Under the pieces are notes generated by a model, which searched no databases, was not told the origin of the DNA, and worked only from the letters and a program-made list of their open reading frames with translations. Position numbers and translations under genes: made by a program. 7,957 bases of DNA. Origin: Acidobacteriota bacterium. Its GTDB lineage: Bacteria; Acidobacteriota; Blastocatellia; Pyrinomonadales; Pyrinomonadaceae. Below are positions 1-5,733 of the stretch, piece by piece (the first letter of the stretch is position 1; every line of letters starts with the position of its first letter). The DNA lies in assembly GCA_005790265.1 (NCBI GenBank), contig SXVE01000554.1:1-7957 (forward strand), given 5' to 3'.

Positions 1-2186
1 GCGACGATTATTGACTGCGGCGCGTCGGGTTTATCAATCAGATAAACTTTTTTGCCCGGCGTTTTTGCGACCGTCGTTAAATTTTTCGCCGGAGCCGCGC
101 CGCTTTTCCACGCGCCGAACGCTTCTTCGAGCATCGGCGTCAATTTGTCCATCGTCATATCGCCGGTCACGATCACGGTCGAACTCGCCGGTTTGAACCA
201 ATCGGCGTGCCATTTCATCAAATCGTCGCGCGAAATCGTCTGCACGGACGCTTCCGTTCCCGATGCCGGTTTGCCGTAAGCGTGATTCGCGCCGTACAAA
301 ATCGCGGGCAAAACTCGCTGCGCCATCGCGCCCGGATTCGCTTTTTCCTGTCCGATCTGTGCGATGCGCCGCTGTTTCTGAATGTCGAACAATTCCGCCG
401 GAAACGACGGATTGAGCACGACGTCCGACATAATCGCGAGCGACGGGCGGAAATTCGCCGCCGTTGCCGAAAGACGAACGAACGACAGATCAATGCCGCT
501 GCCGGTCGAGAGCCGCGCGCCGAGCGAATCGAGCTGATCGGTGATTTGGAAAGCGTCGCGGCTGCGCGTGCCTTCGTCCATCAAATCGAGCGCGAGCGAC
601 GAAATTCCGGCTTTTTCCCGGCTGTCCGAAGCGATTCCGGCGTCAACGGCGAGCGCGACGTTCACAATCGGCGCGGAATGTCGTTCGAGCAGAATCACGT
701 TTAATCCGTTTTTTAATTTGGCGCGCTGAATTTCGGGAAATTTAATGTCCGGCGCCGCGCCCAAAGTCGGCAGAATTTTGCGGTCAACGTTGGTTTTTCC
801 GGCGGTCAATTTGGCGAACGGTTTGACGACCATCGTGTAATGATTCGCGCGCAGCCATTTATTGGCGGTCGCTTTGACATCGGCGGGCGTCGCGCGCGCC
901 ATCGTTTCGAGCCGCGTCAAATAGAAATCGGGCGCGCCGCCGTAAGTCTGACTTTCGGCGAGAATGTCCGAACGTCCGCCGAAACCGCCGAGCCGTTCGA
1001 TGCCGCGCAGAAAATCAGCCAGATTGCGGCTTTGCGCGCGCTGCAATTCTTCGGCAGTCGGACCGTTTTGCAGCAATTCGTTGACGACCGCGTCCATTTC
1101 GCGTTCGGCGTCCGCCGCACTCGCGCCCGGTTTGAGCGTGACCGTCAAATTCAGCGTGCTGCCGAGTTCGCCGTCGTTAACGCCCGCGCCGACGCTCGTC
1201 GCCAATTCTTTTTCGTAAACCAAACGGCGATCAAGCCGCGCGCTTTTTGAACCGGCGAGCGCGTCGGCAAAAAGACTCAAATGCTGAACTTCGGCGTTTT
1301 TCCATTCGGGCGCGTGGTAAACGCGGTAAATGCGCGTTTGCGGCACGCGCGCTTCCATTTCGTCGCGAATGTTTCGATCAAGCGCGGGAATCCATTTTTC
1401 GGTTCTGACCAGCGCCGGACCCGGCGCGATGCCGCCGAAATATTTGGTAACAAGTTCGAGCGCGCGCTCCGGCGAAATGTCGCCCGCGAGGGAGATGACG
1501 GCGTTGTTCGGCGCGTAATAAGTTTTATACCACTCTTTAATATCGTCGAGCGACGCGGCGTTCAAATCGTCCATCGAGCCGATGGTTGACCACGAATACG
1601 GATGCGAATACGGATAAATTTTTCCGGCTATTTCCGCAAAAACGCCGCCGTACGGCTGATTTTCGCCTTGCCGTTTTTCGTTTTGCACGACGCCGCGTTC
1701 GCGTTCCAGCATTTCTTTCGAGATGTTTCCGGCTAAAAATCCCATTCGGTCGGCTTCGAGATACAAAGTTCGTTCGAGCGCGGACACGGGAACGTCTTCA
1801 AAAAAATTCGTGCGGTCGGTGTTCGTCGTGCCGTTGCGATTGTTCGCGCCGAGATCGTCCATCGCTTCGCGAAAACCGAACGGATGATTTTCCGAACCGT
1901 TAAAAAAGAAATGTTCAAAAAGGTGCGCAAATCCGGTTTTGCCGCGCTTTTCATTTCGCGAACCGACGTGATACCACAAATTAACGCCGACAATCGGCAC
2001 GCTTTTGTCTTCGTGGACGAGCAGCGTCAAGCCGTTTTCGAGCACGAATTTTTTATGCGCAATTTGATAACGGCTGCGGTCAAACTGAGCGGGATTTGCC
2101 GTCTGCTGTCCGTTTGCCGCGATGAAAGAGCTTTGAAAAATCACGGAAAACAGCACGAGAAAAACGACCAACGATTTGTGTTGCAT
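1..2186 (-). CDS. Secreted two-domain M16 family zinc metallopeptidase (C-terminus beyond the left edge)
   Basis: One open frame runs without a stop from the ATG at 2186 to the window edge, giving 728 codons. AGGAG lies 5 bases before this ATG, which fixes the start. Residues 1 to about 25 form a signal peptide (MQHKSLVVFLVLF, then small residues near AANGQQ), so the enzyme is probably exported. The N-terminal M16 domain has the inverted zinc motif HLFEH at residues 88-92 and, about 78 residues on, VVQNEKR, whose Glu170 is the likely third zinc ligand. NGTTNTDRTNFFEDVP between them is typical of the family. A second M16 repeat starts near residue 490 (LKNGLNVILLERHSAPIV). There the HxxEH position reads SSLALD (529-534), so this half lacks the zinc motif, as is usual in fused M16 proteins. 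The last visible stretch, KVYLIDKPDAPQSIIV, opens the final domain; about 200 residues are probably missing. Family members degrade peptides; the substrate is unknown. Confidence 0.93.
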   Translation of the reverse strand, partial: MQHKSLVVFLVLFSVIFQSSFIAANGQQTANPAQFDRSRYQIAHKKFVLENGLTLLVHEDKSVPIVGVNLWYHVGSRNEKRGKTGFAHLFEHFFFNGSENHPFGFREAMDDLGANNRNGTTNTDRTNFFEDVPVSALERTLYLEADRMGFLAGNISKEMLERERGVVQNEKRQGENQPYGGVFAEIAGKIYPYSHPYSWSTIGSMDDLNAASLDDIKEWYKTYYAPNNAVISLAGDISPERALELVTKYFGGIAPGPALVRTEKWIPALDRNIRDEMEARVPQTRIYRVYHAPEWKNAEVQHLSLFADALAGSKSARLDRRLVYEKELATSVGAGVNDGELGSTLNLTVTLKPGASAADAEREMDAVVNELLQNGPTAEELQRAQSRNLADFLRGIERLGGFGGRSDILAESQTYGGAPDFYLTRLETMARATPADVKATANKWLRANHYTMVVKPFAKLTAGKTNVDRKILPTLGAAPDIKFPEIQRAKLKNGLNVILLERHSAPIVNVALAVDAGIASDSREKAGISSLALDLMDEGTRSRDAFQITDQLDSLGARLSTGSGIDLSFVRLSATAANFRPSLAIMSDVVLNPSFPAELFDIQKQRRIAQIGQEKANPGAMAQRVLPAILYGANHAYGKPASGTEASVQTISRDDLMKWHADWFKPASSTVIVTGDMTMDKLTPMLEEAFGAWKSGAAPAKNLTTVAKTPGKKVYLIDKPDAPQSIIV

Positions 2187-2202
2187 AGAAACTCCTGACA
2201 TT

Positions 2203-2231
2203 AAATTAAAAATTAAATTATTGATTGCCAA
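2203..2231 (-). promoter_or_regulatory. Weak candidate promoter for the M16 peptidase
   Basis: On the minus strand TTGGCA (2231-2226) is followed, after 17 bases, by TAATTT (2208-2203), close to the peptidase start at 2186. The -35 match is good but the -10 is poor, and the stretch is AT-rich enough to yield such matches by chance. It is the best sigma70-like pair I found between the upstream terminator and this gene. If used, it would leave a very short leader of about 10 bases, which argues against it. Confidence 0.18.
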
Positions 2232-2377
2232 CGAGAAAGCGGTATAAACAAGCGACCAAAAATGCGCTGGCGTCGTTTTCGTTGCGCTCTGGTTTTTTCG
2301 ATTTTCCGAATAGAAAGATGATTCCAAACAGTTTTCGGAAACAAATTTTGATGACCAAAGATTGATGAAACTCGAAC

Positions 2378-2417
2378 AAAAAAAACGTGCCGCGTTCGTT
2401 TTATTACGCGGCGCACG
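2378..2417 (-). terminator. Intrinsic (rho-independent) terminator
   Basis: Read on the minus strand, CGTGCGCCGCGT (2417-2406) and ACGCGGCACG (2395-2386) pair as a ten-pair GC-rich stem with a two-base CG bulge and a ten-base loop. Eight consecutive T (2385-2378) follow directly. This is the textbook arrangement and it faces left. It lies about 120 bases past the stop of the small exported protein and before the peptidase start, so it should end that transcript and separate the two minus-strand genes. The plus strand has no comparable T run directly after the stem. Confidence 0.82.
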
Positions 2418-2512
2418 AGATTTTGTTTGCTCTTTTTCCAGTTTGAGCGAAAAATGATTCGCACTTGCCGCTTAAAAAAACGGCGATAGCAACTTTTTCA
2501 CTTAATTTGCTG

Positions 2513-2548
2513 CGGGACAAACGTGAGTTTGCCCGGTTCATTAATGAA
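2513..2548 (-). other. Hairpin just past the stop codon of the small exported protein, plus a 12-bp palindrome
   Basis: CGGG (2513-2516), a bulged A, and CAAAC (2518-2522) pair with GTTTG (2527-2531) and CCCG (2532-2535) around a four-base loop, giving nine base pairs. In the minus-strand transcript this hairpin starts five bases after the stop codon at 2541-2543. No T run follows it, so it is not a standard terminator. It may protect the 3' end or cause pausing before the real terminator at 2378-2417. Directly beside it, TTCATTAATGAA (2537-2548) is a perfect 12-bp palindrome that overlaps the stop codon. Confidence 0.45.
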
Positions 2549-2909
2549 TTTTGCGCGGTCGTCTGCGCGACACGGCGCTTTTTAATAGTCGCAGCGTTCG
2601 CGCTTCATACGGAATTCCTTCCTGATAAATCGTTATTGCGCCGCGCCGCAGATTGCCGGTTGCGGAAACGCGCGCGCCTTCGCGAAACCATTTTTCGGCG
2701 GAAAATTTTTCGGCGTTGAGCAGCAGATATTTTTCCGGTTTTTTTGTTTGACCAGCGACGATTGTCCAGCCGCCGCCTTCAACTGTCGGCGCGAGCTTTC
2801 CGCTGATATTTTTTCGCTGCGCAAAAGCGGCGCCGGGCGCGGCGGCGAAAATCAGCGCGAACGCGGCTAAAAGTAAAATGTAAGATGTTTTGATCGCTGC
2901 ATTTTTCAT
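2541..2909 (-). CDS. Small exported protein of unknown function, possibly OB-fold-like
   Basis: This 122-residue protein begins with a clear signal peptide: MKNAAIK, a hydrophobic stretch (YILLLAAFALIFAA) and AAFA-Q, with predicted cleavage after residue 30. The mature part has about 92 residues and no cysteine. It reads as alternating short strands: ISGKL, GGGWTIVAGQ, EKYLLLNAEKF, WFREGARVSATGNL, GAITIYQEG and IPYEARTLRLL. The spacing of GKL, G-x-RVSATG and the closing strand resembles small OB-fold exported proteins, but I cannot name a family with confidence. The tail RRRPRKIH is strongly basic. I chose the ATG at 2909 because it starts the signal peptide directly; an upstream in-frame ATG at 2963 would add 18 polar residues in front of it. 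No strong Shine-Dalgarno sequence precedes either start. The gene stands alone, divergent from the antiporter and followed by its own terminator. Confidence 0.75.
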   Translation of the reverse strand: MKNAAIKTSYILLLAAFALIFAAAPGAAFAQRKNISGKLAPTVEGGGWTIVAGQTKKPEKYLLLNAEKFSAEKWFREGARVSATGNLRRGAITIYQEGIPYEARTLRLLKSAVSRRRPRKIH

Positions 2910-2970
2910 AGTTTCGTTGGTGTCGGCAATTTTTCGGTTGACCGAAATAAAAGTATTTAACAACTTAAAA

Positions 2971-3000
2971 ATTATTTCAGTTTTTGCCGTCCGGATGCAA
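2971..3000 (-). promoter_or_regulatory. Candidate promoter for the small exported protein
   Basis: On the minus strand TTGCAT (3000-2995) and AATAAT (2976-2971) are separated by 18 bases. The -10 box matches five of six consensus positions and the -35 three of six. Transcription would begin near 2964 and give a leader of about 55 bases. The position in the divergent gap fits, but the boxes alone are weak evidence. Confidence 0.3.
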
Positions 3001-3005
3001 GAAAT

Positions 3006-3025
3006 CGCCGCTTTTATTTGCGGCG
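3006..3025. other. Short perfect hairpin in the divergent intergenic region
   Basis: CGCCGC (3006-3011) and GCGGCG (3020-3025) are perfect inverted repeats around the eight-base AT loop TTTTATTT. No T run follows on either strand, so it is not a terminator. It lies between the promoter candidates of the two divergent genes and could be a protein-binding site, or chance in a sequence rich in gcg and cgc. Confidence 0.3.
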
Positions 3026-3067
3026 AGCGGCAAATCAGGCGAAATCAAACGTGGTCCGAAAACGGAT

Positions 3068-3096
3068 TTGCTTCAATCCGGTCGCTCGTGTAATTT
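3068..3096 (+). promoter_or_regulatory. Weak candidate promoter for the antiporter gene
   Basis: TTGCTT (3068-3073) and TAATTT (3091-3096) lie 17 bases apart, about 45 bases before the antiporter ATG. Each box matches only three of six consensus bases. An overlapping TCTAAT (3096-3101) is a better -10 box but lacks a -35 at the right distance. Confidence 0.2.
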
Positions 3097-3120
3097 CTAA
3101 TCATCATCAAAAAACGAAGC

Positions 3121-3126
3121 GAGGAG
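3121..3126 (+). promoter_or_regulatory. Ribosome binding site of the antiporter, with long spacing
   Basis: GAGGAG is the only strong Shine-Dalgarno match before the ATG at 3140, but 13 bases separate the two, more than the usual 5 to 9. The codon just before the ATG is an in-frame TAA (3137-3139), so the protein cannot start earlier in this frame. The next residues lead directly into the first membrane helix, which supports this ATG. Confidence 0.55.
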
Positions 3127-3139
3127 TTTGCCGAAATAA

Positions 3140-5581
3140 ATGTACGAATTGAATTTTCCGACGGTTCTGGCGGCGGGCGCAGTGCCGCAGTATTTGACTG
3201 AGATCGTTGCGCTGATCGTCGCCGGTGCGATTATCGCTTACGTCAGTTTTCGCTTTCGGCTCGTGCCGATTGTCGGTTTTCTGCTCGCCGGAGTGCTGAT
3301 CGGACCGAACGCTTTCGGACTCGTGCGCGATCAGCAGTTAGTTGACGCAACCGCTGAAATCGGCGTGATTTTGCTGCTTTTTACTATCGGCATCGAATTT
3401 TCGCTTGAAAAACTGGCGCGGATTCAGCGATTGATTTTCGGCGGCGGAACTTTGCAGGTCGGATTGGCGATTGCCGCAACTACTGCGCTACTCGCCGCGT
3501 TCGGCATTGATTGGCGCGTCGGCATTTTTACCGGCTTTCTCGTCGCTCTCAGTTCGACCGCGATTGTCTTGAAACTGCTTGGCGAAGCGGGCGAAACCAA
3601 TTCCGAAGCCGGACAGATCGGTCTCGGACTGCTGATTTTTCAGGATTTGGCGATTGTGTTAATGGTTTTGCTCGTGCCGACGCTCGGCGGCAGCGGCGGT
3701 TCCGTTCTCGAAATCGGCTGGGCGCTGACCAAAGCCGTAATTATCATCGCGCTCGTTCTGCTCGTCGCGCGCCGCGTGATGCCGAAAATTCTGGAGATGG
3801 TCGCGAAAACCTGTTCGCCCGAACTGTTTCTTTTGTCGGTCATCGCCATTTGTTTCGGCACAGCATATTTAACGAGTCTGGCGGGCGTTTCGCTTTCGCT
3901 CGGCGCTTTTCTCGCCGGTTTGATGGTTTCGGAAAGCCGTTTTTCGCAGCACGCTTTGAGCGAAACTCTGCCGCTGCAAATTTTGTTCAGCGCGACGTTT
4001 TTCGTTTCGGTCGGAATGCTGCTCGATTTGTCTTTTCTCATTAATAATCTCCCGCTGATTCTCGCCGTCATCGCCGCCGTTTTGATTATCAAAGTCGTGA
4101 CGACCGGAATCAGCGTGCGCGCGCTCGGTTATCAAATGCCGTTTGCCGCAGCTTCGGCGCTGATGCTCGCGCAAATCGGCGAATTTTCTTTTGTATTAGA
4201 ACGCGCCGGTCGCGAAGTCGGTTTGACGCCCGCCGGAATGGGAACCGCCGGTTCGCAGGCGTTTATTGCGGCGACGGTTGTATTGATGGTTTTGACGCCG
4301 CTTTTAATGAAAATCGGCGATAAATTATCGAATCGCATTACCGCAAAAATTGAGCACGGCAATTTGGAAGAAACGACCGCCGAACAGCTTCCGGCGCACG
4401 CGATTGATTTAGAAGATCATGTGATCGTCGCCGGTTACGGACAAGCGGCGCGCAGTCTCGTGCGCGTCCTCAGCGGCTCGGGAATTCCGTATATTATCAC
4501 GACGCTCAGCCCTGACGGAGCCAACGAAGCCGAAAGCGAAAATCTGCCGGTCGTGCGCGGCGATTCGACCAAACCGTTTCTGCTGCAATTAGTCGGCGCG
4601 GAAAAAGCGAAAATGATGGTGATTGCCGACGACAATCCGGCGATGGCGCACCGCATCACGTCGGTCGCCCGACAGGTTAATCCGACGATGCGCATCGTCG
4701 TGCGCACGCGTTACACGGCGGAAGTCGAATCGCTCGCCGAAGCCGGAGCCGATGTCGTCATCGCCGAAGAACTCGAATCGGTCGTGCAGCTTTTCGGCGA
4801 AGTTTTGCGCGATTACCAAATTCCGGCGGCGCAAATCGAAGGCTACGAAGAATTAGCCAGACGCAACGGTTATTCCGCGCTGACAAAAGACGTTCCCGAA
4901 ATTGAAAAATCGGCTTTTGCCTGTCAAACCGGAGCCGATTGTCTCGATTTGCGCACGATCATCGTTCGGGAAAAAATGCCGCTTGCCGCCGAGCATCTTT
5001 CTCCGGCGCAGCTCGTCGAAAATTACAATTTGAAATTAAAACACGTGCGGCGCGACGGGCAATCGGTCGAAAATCTCTCGTCGGATTTCATTTTTCGCGC
5101 GGGCGACGAGCTCGTTTTATCCGGTTCGACCGACGCTTTCGCCCGCAACGCGCATTTGTTTCGCGCGGCGAAAACCGACGGCGCGAAATCGTCGTTGCCA
5201 ATCGAAAATAAAAGCGGAAACGGTCAATTGAGCGCCGTGAAAACTTTCGCCGATTTCGCGGCACCGGCAAACGGAAAAAGCGGAATTGACACGGAAAAAG
5301 CGATTGTCTTTCAAGCGGACGTGGACGAAACGGTGTGCGCGCATCTCGATCAAATCAAACGAGTTTACCCGAGCGCGAGCGGCTGCGAAGATTGTCTGCG
5401 CACGGGCGACCGCTGGATTCATTTGCGCGCGTGTCTGACGTGCGGTTACGTCGGCTGCTGCGACGATTCCAAAAATAAACACGCCACGGCGCATTATCAT
5501 CAAACGACGCATCCGATCATCAAATCAATGGAACCCGGCGAAGATTGGGCGTGGTGTTACGCGGACGAAACTTATTTGTAA
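3140..5581 (+). CDS. Kef-type (CPA2) cation:proton antiporter with RCK/TrkA domains and a C-terminal UBP-type zinc finger
   Basis: This 813-residue inner-membrane protein should exchange K+ or Na+ for protons. Residues 18-390 form about 13 membrane helices with CPA2 signatures: GVLIGPNAFG, AEIGVILLLFTIGIEF, LSSTAIVLKLL, FQDLA (F167-A171, with Asp169), FLAGLMVSES and FFVSVGMLLD. HALSE (271-275) resembles part of the KefC regulatory loop. A cytosolic RCK_N/TrkA-N domain spans about 427-545; its nucleotide-binding loop is G432-Y-G-Q-A-A437, with Ala where Gly is commonest. A TrkA-C domain follows at about 603-683. Cys595 and Cys601 lie in the linker between these two. After a polar linker, residues 730-813 are a UBP-type zinc finger: C733-x-H735, C749-x2-C752, C765-x2-C768, C773/C774 and H781, H785, H787, H791, ending EPGEDWAWCYADE. 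The RCK part probably gates transport by binding nucleotide. The zinc finger's role is unknown. Typical KefB/KefC proteins are about 600 residues and lack it. The gene is single, divergent from its left neighbour and convergent with its right one. Confidence 0.95.
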   Translation: MYELNFPTVLAAGAVPQYLTEIVALIVAGAIIAYVSFRFRLVPIVGFLLAGVLIGPNAFGLVRDQQLVDATAEIGVILLLFTIGIEFSLEKLARIQRLIFGGGTLQVGLAIAATTALLAAFGIDWRVGIFTGFLVALSSTAIVLKLLGEAGETNSEAGQIGLGLLIFQDLAIVLMVLLVPTLGGSGGSVLEIGWALTKAVIIIALVLLVARRVMPKILEMVAKTCSPELFLLSVIAICFGTAYLTSLAGVSLSLGAFLAGLMVSESRFSQHALSETLPLQILFSATFFVSVGMLLDLSFLINNLPLILAVIAAVLIIKVVTTGISVRALGYQMPFAAASALMLAQIGEFSFVLERAGREVGLTPAGMGTAGSQAFIAATVVLMVLTPLLMKIGDKLSNRITAKIEHGNLEETTAEQLPAHAIDLEDHVIVAGYGQAARSLVRVLSGSGIPYIITTLSPDGANEAESENLPVVRGDSTKPFLLQLVGAEKAKMMVIADDNPAMAHRITSVARQVNPTMRIVVRTRYTAEVESLAEAGADVVIAEELESVVQLFGEVLRDYQIPAAQIEGYEELARRNGYSALTKDVPEIEKSAFACQTGADCLDLRTIIVREKMPLAAEHLSPAQLVENYNLKLKHVRRDGQSVENLSSDFIFRAGDELVLSGSTDAFARNAHLFRAAKTDGAKSSLPIENKSGNGQLSAVKTFADFAAPANGKSGIDTEKAIVFQADVDETVCAHLDQIKRVYPSASGCEDCLRTGDRWIHLRACLTCGYVGCCDDSKNKHATAHYHQTTHPIIKSMEPGEDWAWCYADETYL

Positions 5582-5588
5582 ATTCAAC

Positions 5589-5726
5589 GGAAAGTTGACA
5601 GGTAGTTACAGGAAGTTGCAGGAAGTACCAGATAGTTGCAGGAAGTACCAGATAGTTTGAAGAAAAGAATTGGCTTTCTACTTTCTGCAACTACCTGGAA
5701 CTACCTGTAACTTTCTGCAACTTTCC
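5589..5726. repeat. Cluster of 10-bp repeats in opposed arms, able to form a long hairpin
   Basis: The gap between two convergent genes is almost filled by variants of a 10-bp unit, roughly G(G/A)(A/T)AGTT(A/G)CA. About seven copies run forward (5590-5659) and about four to five run in reverse complement (5680-5726), with an unrelated spacer of about 20 bases between. The arms pair: GGAAAGTTG (5589-5597) matches 5718-5726 exactly, the 15 bases at 5598-5612 match 5694-5708 at 14 positions, and the 19 bases at 5628-5646 match 5679-5697 at 17 positions. Several alternative pairings are possible. The element sits 8 bases past the antiporter stop and 7 bases past the phosphatase stop, so it could end transcription from both sides. 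It has little T run, so it is not a classical terminator. Confidence 0.85.
5614..5657 (+). repeat. Direct repeat of 24 identical bases with a 20-base period
   Basis: Bases 5614-5637 and 5634-5657 are identical and overlap by four bases, so a 20-base block (two 10-bp units) is tandemly duplicated. This lies inside the forward arm of the larger repeat cluster. The exact identity, against the more diverged neighbouring units, suggests a recent slippage duplication. Confidence 0.85.
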
Positions 5727-5733
5727 CCGCTTT

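Larger units (their letters stand above)
2187..2540. other. Intergenic region between the M16 peptidase and the small exported protein
   Basis: This 354-base stretch contains no convincing gene. It holds the peptidase ribosome binding site (CTCCT on the plus strand, 2192-2196), an AT-rich block at 2199-2225, an intrinsic terminator at 2378-2417 and a hairpin at 2513-2535. There is also a spaced 8-bp inverted repeat, TTTCCGAA (2303-2310) against TTCGGAAA (2334-2341), to which I assign no role. A minus-strand frame at 2213-2464 is basic and low in recognisable structure, and it runs straight through the terminator, so I do not call it a gene. Confidence 0.7.

Noticed and set aside
207..704. Plus-strand open frame of 165 codons opposite the M16 peptidase
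   Set aside because: It is very rich in Arg, has no domain pattern, and lies opposite a frame with unmistakable M16 motifs. It is a by-product of the codon use of the real gene.
1..2186. Possible frameshift or pseudogene in the M16 peptidase
   Set aside because: I followed the single frame at several points along the gene and found family-typical sequence with no stop; it is only cut by the window edge.
2213..2464. Minus-strand open frame of 83 codons in the intergenic region
   Set aside because: The predicted protein is basic and shows no motif, and the frame spans the intrinsic terminator at 2378-2417.
2910..2963. N-terminal extension of the small exported protein from the ATG at 2963
   Set aside because: It would put 18 polar residues before a signal peptide that starts naturally at the ATG at 2909, and it has no better ribosome binding site.
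2890..3093. Plus-strand frame of 67 codons with a hydrophobic start, before the antiporter
   Set aside because: The hydrophobic part is the antisense of the small protein's signal peptide region and start. There is no ribosome binding site and the rest shows no pattern.
3640..4092. Minus-strand open frame of 150 codons opposite the antiporter membrane region
   Set aside because: The plus-strand frame there has clear CPA2 motifs throughout; the antisense translation is only a mirror of it.
5117..5512. Minus-strand open frame of 131 codons opposite the zinc finger region
   Set aside because: It lacks a recognisable pattern and lies opposite a well-defined zinc finger with all its ligands in place.
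5589..5726. CRISPR array
   Set aside because: The units are about 10 bases long, adjoin without unique spacers, and occur in both orientations.
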